In this document: piece by piece, positions 43,401-51,752 of the stretch | Numbering within the stretch: the stretch's first letter is position 1 | How the letters are laid out: each line of letters begins with the position of its first letter | NCBI RefSeq assembly: GCF_026339735.1 | Contig: NZ_JAPEQG010000002.1 | Coordinates: 62,001 to 126,000, forward strand | From: Streptomyces sp. NBC_01669 | GTDB taxonomy: Bacteria; Actinomycetota; Actinomycetes; Streptomycetales; Streptomycetaceae | Reading direction: 5' to 3' | DNA length: 64,000 bases | Translations under genes and position numbers: made by a program | The notes under the pieces: model-generated | What the model was told of the DNA's origin: nothing | Seen by the model: the letters and a program-made list of their open reading frames with translations, nothing else | Databases searched by the model: none

Positions 43401-44373
43401 CGTGCAGCACGTACAGGGCGGCCAGGGAGGGAGCGATCAGCACGGCCGCGGTGCAGGCCACAGCGACCAGCACCCACAGGGTCGAGTCGGGAGCGGCGGC
43501 CTGGGTCAAGGACAGGTGAGTGCCCAGGAGGTACGGATACTGGGCGACGCCCCATCCGGCGATCACCGTGGCCACGGCCAGCGACGCCAACGGCCGCGGC
43601 AGGCGCGGCCGACGGGCTCTGAGTGTTGCCAGGGCTGCGAGTCCGGCTGCGGCGGACACGATCAGCAGAGCCAGTCCGCGGGTAGTGAGTTGGTGGAACA
43701 GGCGCGGTGCGTCCGCATGCAGGACGAAGACGCCGGCCATGCAGACGATGCCCACCGCGATGCCTGCCGCCAGTGCCCGCCGCCGGAAGTACAGGTGCAG
43801 AGCCTCATCCCGATAGGGGTGCGTGGCAGCCGAGGAGAGGAAAACGGCAGCGAGGTAGGCGCATACGACGACCGCCAGGACACCTCCCAGCACACCGGTG
43901 GGGTTGAGCCAACTGGACAGCGGGGCGCCGCCGCCGGCGCTGGGGACGCGGCCGGAGGCGACGGCCCCTGCGATGCCGCCGAAGCAGAACGGCGTCAGCA
44001 CCGAGGAGACCGCGAACAGGACCCCGGTGAGACGCTGCTGCGCGGTGCGCAGCGTCACTTTGCGGAAGGCGAAGCCGGACCCGCGCAGGACGATGCCGAG
44101 TGCCGCGAGGCCGAGCGGGATGTACAACGTCGTGGTGATGGCGGCGAAGGCGGGCGGAAAACCCGTCCACAGCACCACCAGGCAATAGATGAGCCAGGTG
44201 TGGTTCGCTTCCCAGACCGGGCCGATGGACCGGTCGATGAGCGAGCGGGGGGCGCTGCCCCGTACGGCTCCGCCCGCGGTCAGATCCCAGAACCCGGCGC
44301 CGAAGTCGGCACCACCGAAGACGGCGTAGGCGATGACGCCGGTGAACAGGATGACGCCGATCGCATCGGTCAT
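43372..44373 (-). CDS. cydB: Cytochrome bd ubiquinol oxidase subunit II
   Basis: A 333-residue polytopic membrane protein. It starts MTDAIGVILFTGVIAYAVFG, GADFGAGFWDLTAGG, the normal CydB opening, and continues with SIGPVWEANHTWLIYCLVVL, WTGFPPAFAAITTTLYIPLG and eight or so membrane helices. CydB pairs with CydA to form the high-affinity, proton-pump-independent terminal oxidase. Its ATG overlaps the cydA stop (ATGA), so translation is coupled. The last codons are odd: after YVLHERDRL the reading runs into helicase-derived sequence and stops (TSSA), so the original C-terminus seems to have been replaced by a few codons. Confidence 0.92.
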   Translation of the reverse strand: MTDAIGVILFTGVIAYAVFGGADFGAGFWDLTAGGAVRGSAPRSLIDRSIGPVWEANHTWLIYCLVVLWTGFPPAFAAITTTLYIPLGLAALGIVLRGSGFAFRKVTLRTAQQRLTGVLFAVSSVLTPFCFGGIAGAVASGRVPSAGGGAPLSSWLNPTGVLGGVLAVVVCAYLAAVFLSSAATHPYRDEALHLYFRRRALAAGIAVGIVCMAGVFVLHADAPRLFHQLTTRGLALLIVSAAAGLAALATLRARRPRLPRPLASLAVATVIAGWGVAQYPYLLGTHLSLTQAAAPDSTLWVLVAVACTAAVLIAPSLAALYVLHERDRLTSSA

Positions 44374-45809
44374 GGCGTTCGGCCTTCTGGGCTCGCGGCG
44401 GAGACAGCAGGGGCTTCGGGGCCGTAGGGGACCTGGACGTCTTCGTCGCCCTCTGCCGCCCATCGCCGGCGCAGGGCGCGCAGAACCAGCAGGGCACCGG
44501 TGCCGACGCTGACGTAGATGATCGCGGTCGCGCCGAAGAAGGGCCACAGGTTGCCGTGAGTGGTGACGGCGTCCCGTGTCAGCAGCAGTCCGACCACGGT
44601 CCACGGCTGCCGTCCGACTTCGGTGACCACCCAGCCACTTTCCAGGGAGACCAAGGCCACCACGCCCGACAGCGCGGCGCACCGCAGGAACCAGACGTTG
44701 GTGGGGACGCGGCGATGGCGCCACCACAGCCAGGCGAACCACACGGACAGGGCCAGCAGAGCCATGGAGGCGCCCACCATGACGTCGAACGCCAAGTGCA
44801 CAATGCTCACACCCGCGTCGCTTGGGCGCACCGGTGCGGGGATTGCGTCGAGCCCGTCGATATGGGTGCTGGGGCGGAACCCGGCCAGGAGCGATGCCAC
44901 GTCCGGGATCGGCAGCCCGTAGCGGACCTTCCCGTCGATCAGGACACCGCCAAGTGTTTCGGGGACGTGGTCGCCGGAGTCAGGAAGCATTTCGATGGCG
45001 GCGAACTTCGCCGGTTCGGAGACGAATACCTGACGGGCGATCAGGTCCCCGACGAAGATCTGCATGGGTACGGTGACGGCGGCCACGACGAAGCCGATGA
45101 GGAAGCCCGTGCGGTGGTAGGCGTCCCGTCTTCCTTTGAGCATCCCCGCCGCGTACACCCCGGCTACGACGAAGCCGGCGACGATGTACGCCGCCAGCAG
45201 CATGTGGATCGTCTCGAACCAGAACGCGCCGTTGAAGAACACCTTGGCCGGACTGACGTCGACGATGCGGCCCGCATGCATGGTGATGCCGCCGGGCTGG
45301 TTCATCCAGGCGTTGGCAGCCACCACGGCGGCGGCACCACCGAGGCTGGAGATCACCACCGGGACACCGCTCCAGAAGTGGGCCCAGGGCGACAGCCGGT
45401 CCCATCCGTAGATGTAGAACGACATGAAGATCGCTTCGAGGAAGAAGAAGATTCCCTCGATAGCGAACGGGAACCCGAAGGCGGCGCCGTACTGCCCCAT
45501 CAGTCCGGGCCACAGGATGCCCAGTTCGAAGGTGAGTACGGTGCCGGACACGGCTCCCACCGCGAACAGCACTGCGGCAACCTTCGACCAGCGGCGTGCC
45601 AGGAGCATGGCCTGCTCGTCCCCGCGGCGTAGTCCTCGATGGTTGGCGAGGAGTATCAGGAAGGTGAAGGCCACACCGAACGGCACGATGATGATGTGGA
45701 AGCCGAGAGTGAAGGCCATCTGTTCACGAGCGGGCAGCAACTGCGACGGCTCACCTGCGGACGCCAGCGCCTGCAGCACTACGGTGGTGGCGCATGAGGC
45801 TGACGGCAT
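44370..45809 (-). CDS. cydA: Cytochrome bd ubiquinol oxidase subunit I
   Basis: A 479-residue membrane protein that holds all three hemes of cytochrome bd. Early helices contain QMAFTLGFHIIIVPFGVAFT (an invariant heme-ligand His) and LTFELGILWPGLMGQYGAAF; FFFLEAIFMSFYIYGWDRL follows. The quinol-binding loop carries the second heme site (WFETIHMLLAAYIVAGFVVA), and the GRQPW signature is in SGWVVTEVGRQPWTVVGLLL. The loop is of the short type, as in most Gram-positive bacteria. The ATG at 45809 (MPSASCATTVVLQAL) is one of several possible starts. cydB follows with a 4-base overlap; no cydCD exporter genes are in the window. It supports respiration at low oxygen. Confidence 0.94.
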   Translation of the reverse strand: MPSASCATTVVLQALASAGEPSQLLPAREQMAFTLGFHIIIVPFGVAFTFLILLANHRGLRRGDEQAMLLARRWSKVAAVLFAVGAVSGTVLTFELGILWPGLMGQYGAAFGFPFAIEGIFFFLEAIFMSFYIYGWDRLSPWAHFWSGVPVVISSLGGAAAVVAANAWMNQPGGITMHAGRIVDVSPAKVFFNGAFWFETIHMLLAAYIVAGFVVAGVYAAGMLKGRRDAYHRTGFLIGFVVAAVTVPMQIFVGDLIARQVFVSEPAKFAAIEMLPDSGDHVPETLGGVLIDGKVRYGLPIPDVASLLAGFRPSTHIDGLDAIPAPVRPSDAGVSIVHLAFDVMVGASMALLALSVWFAWLWWRHRRVPTNVWFLRCAALSGVVALVSLESGWVVTEVGRQPWTVVGLLLTRDAVTTHGNLWPFFGATAIIYVSVGTGALLVLRALRRRWAAEGDEDVQVPYGPEAPAVSAASPEGRTP

Positions 45810-46062
45810 GCCCCGTATCCTCGCGCTCGCTGTGCTCGAGGCGCGTGCCGACACGGCCCCGCCAAGCTCGTTAACCCGAGCGGATCACCCCAAAACCCCC
45901 GGCCCCCTGGGGCTGGCGCGGTTCGGGAACCGGCGATGCTCGGAGGAGACTCGGTGAAGCACCCGCAGCTGCATGCCCGTACACCTCAAGGCCGGCCCGG
46001 GCCTGGTGGAACAGGGCCGGATCGAAGCTGCGCATGTCGTGTGTCGGTCATGCGTTGGCGAC
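45810..46062. other. Region upstream of cydA
   Basis: Holds the cydA promoter region. The right edge borders the IS1182 element, and this side should contain the remainder of whatever gene that element interrupted, but I cannot recognise it. Confidence 0.4.
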
Positions 46063-47789
46063 CTAGAAGACTGCTGAAAATCTTTTGCGTTCTGGCCCCG
46101 GACCGGCAGGTCCGGGGCCAGTCTTGTGAGCATGCAGGGGGAATGGGCCGGGGAGATGGTCGGGCCGGATGTGTGGGAGACCTGCCGGGAGTTGATCCCG
46201 GCAGGGAGTGTGTTCGCTTTCCTGGCCGAGCATCGTGAGGTGCTGTTCCCGCCGGAGTTCTTCGCGGACATGTATCCGTCGGCCAACGGACGGCCGTCGT
46301 TGCCGCCGCAGGTGCTGGCCGCGACGGTGGTACTGCAGAGCCTGCAGGGGCTGTCGGACTTCGAGACAGTCCAGGAACTGCGATGTGACCTGCGCTGGAA
46401 GGCCGCCTGCGGGCTGGGCCTGTACGACACCGCCTTCGATCCCTCGCTGCTGACCTATTTCCGGCGCCGGCTCGCCCGCTCGGCCGACCCGACGCGGATT
46501 TTCACCAAGGTCAAAGAGGTGGTGACTGCCACCGGTGTCCTCAGAGGAAAGCAGCGCCGGGCGCTGGACTCCACCGTCCTGGACGATGCGGTGGCCACTC
46601 AGGACACCGTCACCCAGATCGTGGCCGCGATCCGCCGCGTGATCCGTGAGGTCCCCGGCGCCGGCGAGGTCGCCGGCCGGTGGTGTACTGCTCACGACTA
46701 CACCGACCCCGGCAAACCCAGGATCGCCTGGAATGACGAAGCCGCCCGCGAGGCGCTGGTCGACGCCCTGGTGACCGACGCGCTCAACATGCTCGGCCGT
46801 CTGCCCGAGCGTGAGCTGGGCGAGCGGGCCGCGAACGCGGTGGGCCTTCTCGCTCTCGTCGCAGGCCAGGACGTGGAGCCGGCCGAGGACTCCGACGGCC
46901 GCGACGGACGCTGGCGTATCGCCAGGCGCACCGTGCCCGACCGGACGGTGTCCACCGTCGACCCCGATGCCCGGCACATCCACAAGAACCGAACCCGCCA
47001 CCAGGAGGGCTTCAAAGGACACGTGTCCTTCGAGCCAGAGGCCGGACTGTTCACTGCCGTCGCGTTAACCAGCGGCTACGGGCCGGACAACCACGAGGCC
47101 GCCGTCGCGCTGGACCTGCTGGCCGACAAAGACCACAGCGAGGGCGAGACGCTGACCGTGCTCGGCGATTCCGCCTACGGCACCGGCGACCTGCGTGAAC
47201 AACTGACCGCCCAGGGCCACGTCCTGGTGGTCAAGCCGCCGCCGTTGCGGCAGGCCGTCCCAGGAGGCTTCACCATCGACGACTTCCACGTCGACACCGA
47301 CGCCGCCACCGTGACCTGCCCGGCCGGACAGACCGCGAACCTGGGCTGCACCAAGGCCGACGGGGGCCGCACCGCCCAGTTCAAACGGCTGTGCACCGGC
47401 TGCCCACTGCGGGAACGCTGCACAACCTCCAAGACCGGACGGGTTATCAACGTCCACCCTCAGCACGAACTGCTGACCGCAGCCCGCGTCCAGGCCGCCA
47501 CCGACACCGCCTGGCAGGACGAATACCGCCGATGGCGGCCCCCGGTCGAACGCGCCATCGCCTGGCTCGTCGCCCACGGCAACCGCAGAGTCCGCTACCG
47601 AGGCGTCATCGCCAACAACATCGCACTCCACCACCGCGCCGCCGCCCTCAACCTCCGCCGACTGATCAACCTCGGACTCACCCGCACCAACACCACCTGG
47701 CACCTCGCCCCGGCCACCCCATGACGAAGAAGGGGCCGCCCGGCCTACGGCCGAACAGCCCCTCAACAAGATTTTCAGCAGTCTTCTAG
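46063..47789 (+). mobile_element. IS1182-family insertion sequence with CTAG flanks
   Basis: The ends are perfect inverted repeats: CTAGAAGACTGCTGAAAATC on the left (46063) and its reverse complement ending at 47789. The terminal CTAG on each side is probably a 4-bp palindromic target duplication. The single transposase gene is intact, so the element may be active. On the right it interrupts a minus-strand gene that starts at 47931. Confidence 0.92.
46126..47724 (+). CDS. IS1182-family transposase
   Basis: A 532-residue DDE transposase. The N-terminal domain has GSVFAFLAEHREVLFPPEFF, LPPQVLAATVVLQSLQGLSD, FETVQELRCDLRWKAACGLG and LTYFRRRLARS. The core has RALDSTVLDDAVATQDTVTQ (first Asp), LTVLGDSAYGTGDLREQL (second Asp) and a late Glu in RRWRPPVERAIAWLVAHGNR. 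The segment DDFHVDTDAATVTCPAGQTA and the Cys cluster LCTGCPLRERCTTSKTGRVI are typical for IS1182. The start used is the first in-frame codon; MQGEWAGEMVGPDVWETCRE follows closely. The frame is uninterrupted. Confidence 0.94.
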   Translation: MSMQGEWAGEMVGPDVWETCRELIPAGSVFAFLAEHREVLFPPEFFADMYPSANGRPSLPPQVLAATVVLQSLQGLSDFETVQELRCDLRWKAACGLGLYDTAFDPSLLTYFRRRLARSADPTRIFTKVKEVVTATGVLRGKQRRALDSTVLDDAVATQDTVTQIVAAIRRVIREVPGAGEVAGRWCTAHDYTDPGKPRIAWNDEAAREALVDALVTDALNMLGRLPERELGERAANAVGLLALVAGQDVEPAEDSDGRDGRWRIARRTVPDRTVSTVDPDARHIHKNRTRHQEGFKGHVSFEPEAGLFTAVALTSGYGPDNHEAAVALDLLADKDHSEGETLTVLGDSAYGTGDLREQLTAQGHVLVVKPPPLRQAVPGGFTIDDFHVDTDAATVTCPAGQTANLGCTKADGGRTAQFKRLCTGCPLRERCTTSKTGRVINVHPQHELLTAARVQAATDTAWQDEYRRWRPPVERAIAWLVAHGNRRVRYRGVIANNIALHHRAAALNLRRLINLGLTRTNTTWHLAPATP

Positions 47790-47931
47790 GGTGTAGTGCC
47801 CTCTCTCCTCGGCCGCGGATCACCATGTCCAGGTACCTGACCGCGTCCAGGACGGTGATCCCGCCAGCGCCCGCGGCGGCCCCGGCCAGGAGACCACGCA
47901 GGCGCCGGACCCGACCGCTGATTCCTGTCAT
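47790..47931 (-). pseudogene. N-terminal fragment of a small membrane-associated protein, cut by IS1182
   Basis: MTGISGRVRRLRGLLAGAAA, GAGGITVLDAVRYLDMVIRG is the start of a small protein with one hydrophobic segment, of a kind common in Streptomyces. It is cut by the IS1182 right end. The frame then continues by chance antisense to the transposase. No clear remainder is found on the other side of the element, so a deletion is likely. Confidence 0.55.
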
Positions 47932-48000
47932 AGTCCGCTCATCCCTTCACGGAGTCCAGCAGCGCGGGGTGACAACCTCTGCGGGTGTCCCGGCGACGTC

Positions 48001-48497
48001 GTGCGGACCGCTTCCACCGTCACGAAAGTGAGGTCCGTGAGCAGCGGAGGCGAGCGGCGGCGCCGGTTCGAGGCGACCCTGCGTTTCTGTGGCGAAGTAG
48101 AGCTGACGGCGGACAACCTCGAAGCTGGCCTGGCTGGCCCTCTGCCGGGCTCGGGCTGGAACGGATGGCGGTCGGCGACGTGCGCATCACGTCGCCCTGG
48201 CAGGAAGTGACGCCACCGCCGCGTGAGCAGGTTGCCGTCCGGCAGCCCTCCCGCGTTCCGGTCGCCTCCCTGCCGGCGACGTTCACGCACCGGGTCACCG
48301 GCATGGACGGCGGGGCCTTCTACGGCAGTGACGGCACCGGCTTGATGCGTGTGCGGCTGCGCTACAACCAGCGCGATCTCTCCGGCCAGCTGAAGTTCTG
48401 CTTCGACCCGCCCGAGCCCGTGATGCCGCAGGTCATGGCGCCGGAGCTCCGTCTGATCGCCCGCTCCGGGCGCAATCCTGCGGGTCACTACATCTAG
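48001..48497 (+). other. Possible decayed gene of unknown function
   Basis: Two plus-strand frames look protein-like in turn: RRRRFEATLRFCGEVELTAD, NLEAGLAGPLPGSGWNG, then MAVGDVRITSPWQEVTPPPR, GMDGGAFYGSDGTGLMRVRL, RYNQRDLSGQLKFCFDPPEP, ending HYI. A frameshift near 48160 would join them. The stop overlaps the helicase stop in a shared CTAG (48494-48497). I do not recognise the family. Confidence 0.35.
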
Positions 48498-49966
48498 GCC
48501 GTCTGCCCGTTGGGATGGGCGTTGATCCATGACAGGCCACCAACGTCCAGGCGGTTGCGGGCCCGGGTGACCGCGACGTAGGCGAGACGGGCCTCGGCAT
48601 CGTCGATGGGTCCGGGCAGGGGACGGCCATGTTCGTCGCATTCGTCGCTGTCCTGGGGCGGGGTGAAGTCGACGGCGACTCTTACCCGGTGCCATTCCCT
48701 GCCTTTGGCCTTGTGGGCAGTGGACACAGTCACATCTGCGACGGATTCGTCATCGAGTCGGTTGACGGCTGCGAGGATGGCCCCAGTTCCATGGGTGTCG
48801 ACAAGATCGATCAGCGGCTGAAGCTCCCGACCGGCCGGGTCGTGTTCGGCATAATCCTGCAGATCGCCCCAGGTGGGGAAGAGGACAAGCTCGGGGTGCG
48901 AGGTCCGGCGGCCCTCCTTCAGGTCGTTGGCGGCGTGAGCCAAGGCACGTAGGGCTTCCCCTCCCCCGACCAGCGCCACGCGATGGCCCGCCGCAAGCTG
49001 CTGCATGACTTCGTTCATGGCGCCGACGTTGGTGCGGCACAAAACGGCGTCAGGCTGCTCGACAGGACCGATCTCGGTGCAGATCGCCTCGGTTCCTTCG
49101 AGGCGCAGGGGTGCGTCGGCGATGGTGAGCCACCGGTTGGCTTCGGCCGCGAGGTGGGGTCCGAAACGGAAGGATTTCGACAGGGTCAGTTGTGTGGCGT
49201 GAAAGGTGGTCATCACGTCGCGTGCTCCGCGCCATTGGTAGATGGCCTGTGCGGAGTCGCCGACCATGACCAGCTGGGCGTGGCTGCGCTGGTTGAGGAA
49301 GATCTCCTCGACCACGGGGTTGGTGTCCTGTGCTTCGTCCAGGAGCAGGAAGTCGGTGTTGATTTTCGGCTGGGTGAGGGCCCAGATCTTGAGGTAGTGG
49401 TCGTGGCCGAAGCGCACGGCGCCGTCGTCGGTGTGCTGGAGGTCCGTCCAGGCTCGGCGGGCGAAGGGCACGACGTGTTGGGCGAGTTGGGTGTGCAGGT
49501 CGGGGTCTTCGAGGCCGCGCAGACGGGGGACGTGGCACCGGGTGATGGTGGGGTCGGCGGAGTGGCAGAAGCTGGTCACGGTGCGCAGCGTGGCGTAGGA
49601 GAGGGCCTTGGGTGACAGGTCGCGTTCGCCGATGCGGATGGTTTTGGTGATGCCGAGGACTTGGCCTGTCTGCCAGGCAGGTCGTCTGGGGGCATTCAGG
49701 CGCCGGGCGTAGTGGTGGCCGGTGGTTGCGAAAGCCAGGGCGTGGGCGGTTTTGCAGGTGACGGTGGAAGGGAAGCGGGCAGCAGCGTCCCGCGCGATGG
49801 CTCTGTTGTAGGCGAGGTAGCGGCCGCGGCGGCGGGTGTGGTGGGCGAGAAGGGCGAGGGTGCTGGTCTTGCCGGTACCGGCACCCGCCTGGAGGGCCAG
49901 GTGGTCGCCGGCATGGAAGGCGTCGGCGGCGGCGATCTGTTCGTCGGTGGGATTCAGGTTCAGCAC
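48494..49966 (-). CDS. UvrD/Rep-type superfamily I DNA helicase
   Basis: A 490-residue helicase, short for its class. Motif I is LALQAGAGTGKTSTLALLAH. Later motifs are RYLAYNRAIARDAAARFPS, motif II FLLLDEAQDTNPVVEEIFLN, motif III LVMVGDSAQAIYQWRGARDV, motif IV LSKSFRFGPHLAAEANRWL, motif V VADVTVSTAHKAKGREWHRV and motif VI ARLAYVAVTRARNRLDVGGL. All are intact, so ATP-driven 3'-5' unwinding is likely. A truncated paralogue lies at 42669-43400. Such short helicases are common on Streptomyces plasmids and mobile regions. The ATG at 49966 starts MLNLNPTDEQIAAADAF. Confidence 0.92.
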   Translation of the reverse strand: MLNLNPTDEQIAAADAFHAGDHLALQAGAGTGKTSTLALLAHHTRRRGRYLAYNRAIARDAAARFPSTVTCKTAHALAFATTGHHYARRLNAPRRPAWQTGQVLGITKTIRIGERDLSPKALSYATLRTVTSFCHSADPTITRCHVPRLRGLEDPDLHTQLAQHVVPFARRAWTDLQHTDDGAVRFGHDHYLKIWALTQPKINTDFLLLDEAQDTNPVVEEIFLNQRSHAQLVMVGDSAQAIYQWRGARDVMTTFHATQLTLSKSFRFGPHLAAEANRWLTIADAPLRLEGTEAICTEIGPVEQPDAVLCRTNVGAMNEVMQQLAAGHRVALVGGGEALRALAHAANDLKEGRRTSHPELVLFPTWGDLQDYAEHDPAGRELQPLIDLVDTHGTGAILAAVNRLDDESVADVTVSTAHKAKGREWHRVRVAVDFTPPQDSDECDEHGRPLPGPIDDAEARLAYVAVTRARNRLDVGGLSWINAHPNGQTA

Positions 49967-50283
49967 CGGGCACTCCGTCGGTGTGCGGGGACGTGGCGAG
50001 CTTGCGTACGACAGCGGTCAGCTGCTGCTGGGTGGCGTGGGCAGGAAGTCGTTCCAGGGCGATTCGCCCCTGTGGGCGTTTCCGGCTACGCGCGTACCAG
50101 CGCCCGGGTCACGGTGTGCACGAGGTAGATATCGGGCCTTTGGTCGGCTCGTGCTGCGCGCCGCTCGACGGTGGTGTAGTCGCCGGGGAGAAGGCGATGT
50201 TGGCCTGCAGACTTCCGTGGCACTCGGCGGCACGGAAGCATAGCTGCGGGTGAAGTTCGGCTGCGCGTGGCCGCCTGTGGTTC
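49967..50283. other. Interval between helicase and DUF6083 genes
   Basis: About 320 bases. Minus-strand frames look partly protein-like (GDYTTVERRAARADQRPDIY, LVHTVTRALVRA and, in another frame, IALERLPAHATQQQLTAVVR), suggesting a small decayed gene upstream of the helicase. I cannot support an intact frame. Confidence 0.4.
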
Positions 50284-51150
50284 TCATGCCCGTGCCTGGG
50301 TGCGGTGGCGGAATGTGGTGGGCAGGCGGTTGTGGATGTGCCGGTGGTGCAGCAGGGGGTCGAAGGGTTCCCAGTCGCAGAGTGCGAGGTCGGCTGCGCC
50401 CGGGGTGCCGGCGTGGTGGGGGCAGCGTTGGTGGCGCCAGCGCAGTTGTTCCGCGTAGGTGAGGTGAGTGAGGTCGTAGACGGCCATCAGGCCATCTGGG
50501 AGGGCGAGTTGTCTGTGTCCGGTGGTGGCGGGGACGAGTGTCCATGTGCCGGCCGGTGCGCTGGGGCTGAGGACGGGGTGGGTGCAGCGGTGGCGTCGGC
50601 GGGTCTGGGCTACGCACTGGAGGGTGTCGATGGGCTGGGCGGCGAGGTAGCGGGTGTGGAAGAGCAGCACGATGGGCCGGGCCGGGCGGCAGGGCTCCGG
50701 GGCAGTGGCCGGTGAGGCCGTGTCCGGTGTTGGTGGGGTGAGGGTCCCGGTATCGAGGAGTCGGCGGGTGTGCAGGGCGAGGTGGCGGCGCAGGGCGGCG
50801 ATCTGCGGGGTGAGCGGGGTGGGGGCGGTGCGTGCGGGGCACAGGGCGAGGTGCGGGATGCGGCACCAGGGGGTGCCGTCGTCGGCGGGGTGGGCGATGC
50901 CGGAGCTGACGTGCCAGCGGCTGGCTACCGGAACGGCGGTGGCGTCGAGTTCGTGCGGGTGGAGGCTGACGGGGCGGTTGTCGGGGCGGGTGTACCAGTC
51001 GATGCGGTTGCCGCAGTCGCGGCATCGGCTGGGCTGGGCGCTGCGTACGAGGCGGGTGGGGCTGTCGTGGGCGACGCGCAGAGCACGTTGGCGGTGGGGG
51101 CGGTTGGGGGTTCCGTCCCATCTGCGGCCGGATGAGGCAGTGGAGGACAT
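50284..51150 (-). CDS. DUF6083-like conserved Streptomyces protein
   Basis: A 288-residue protein. The N-terminal part has SRCRDCGNRIDWYTRPDNRP, VSLHPHELDATAVPVASRWH, VSSGIAHPADDGTPWCRIPH and LALCPART, which I recall as the DUF6083 pattern: a small zinc-ribbon-like CxxC followed by a later Cys pair. The rest (RPIVLLFHTRYLAAQPIDTL, YDLTHLTYAEQLRWRHQRCP, LALCDWEPFDPLLHHRHIHN) is conserved-looking but unassigned. The function is unknown. It lies upstream of the helicase gene on the same strand, and next to the XRE pair, a grouping typical of Streptomyces accessory regions. Confidence 0.72.
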   Translation of the reverse strand: MSSTASSGRRWDGTPNRPHRQRALRVAHDSPTRLVRSAQPSRCRDCGNRIDWYTRPDNRPVSLHPHELDATAVPVASRWHVSSGIAHPADDGTPWCRIPHLALCPARTAPTPLTPQIAALRRHLALHTRRLLDTGTLTPPTPDTASPATAPEPCRPARPIVLLFHTRYLAAQPIDTLQCVAQTRRRHRCTHPVLSPSAPAGTWTLVPATTGHRQLALPDGLMAVYDLTHLTYAEQLRWRHQRCPHHAGTPGAADLALCDWEPFDPLLHHRHIHNRLPTTFRHRTQARA

Positions 51151-51300
51151 GGCCGTGAAGGTGACAGGCGCCGCGCCGCCGCCGCGGTGAGCGTGCCGGA
51201 TTGTCCTGCGGATGGCTCAATGCGGCGGGACTGATGTGCGGTTTCCCGTACGGGAGTTCCCGTCGGTGACTGGATCGGGTGATCCTCAACGGCGGGGCCA

Positions 51301-51570
51301 GTGGTGCTATTCGGCGGGCTGGGCGGGTGGCTCGTGGCCTTCGCAGAGGGTGGCGAAGAGGTGGTCGACGGACACGTCGAGGGCGTGGGCGAGGGCGTGC
51401 CAGGTCTTGAGGGATCCGATGGTGCGGCCCTGCTCGATTTCGATGAGGGTGCGTCTGGCCAGGCCGGTGCGGCGGGCGAGTTCGTCGTAGGTCCAGCCGC
51501 GTTCGCTCCTCAGCCGCGCGAGCTCCAGTCGGAGGGCGGTGAGGTTCGGGTCGGGCGGGAAGGTCGTCAC
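51301..51570 (-). CDS. XRE-type helix-turn-helix regulator
   Basis: An 89-residue Cro/CI-type DNA-binding protein. The helix-turn-helix is RLELARLRSERGWTYDELAR, RTGLARRTLIEIEQGRTIGS, followed by LKTWHALAHALDVSVDHLFA. The GTG at 51570 starts VTTFPPDPNLTAL and is preceded by GGATGGGGGA. The open frame extends much further upstream but has no family features there and would run over the repeat array. A divergent gene starts at 51753, and three copies of a 17-bp motif lie between the two starts, which makes autoregulation and control of the neighbour likely. Confidence 0.88.
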
Positions 51571-51584
51571 TCCCCCATCCGAAG

Positions 51585-51665
51585 GTGCAGACCCCTGCCC
51601 TGTCAGTGCAGACCTCTGCCCTATTTCTGCAGGTGACCGCCCCACGGAAGGGCGGAGGTCTGCAC
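51585..51665. promoter_or_regulatory. Three copies of a 17-bp motif, probable operator array
   Basis: GTGCAGACCCCTGCCCT at 51585-51601 and GTGCAGACCTCTGCCCT at 51606-51622 are direct repeats 21 bases apart, about two helical turns. AGGGCGGAGGTCTGCAC at 51649-51665 is the same motif inverted (one base different). They sit in the 182-base gap between the divergent XRE and conserved-protein genes, so they are probably bound by the XRE protein. Confidence 0.8.
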
Positions 51666-51752
51666 TACGGTGTGCCGCCGACACCCCTCCCCTCACCACA
51701 ACTCCCAGGGGCGGGTCGGCTCCCGGCTGAAGGCAGGAGGAACGGGCGCCCC

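Noticed and set aside
48500..49970. Plus-strand frames of 70-210 codons over the helicase
   Set aside because: Antisense shadows; the minus strand has all helicase motifs in order.
51585..51665. 17-bp motif copies as plasmid replication iterons
   Set aside because: There are only three copies, one inverted, and no replication initiator gene is adjacent; an operator array for the XRE gene fits better.
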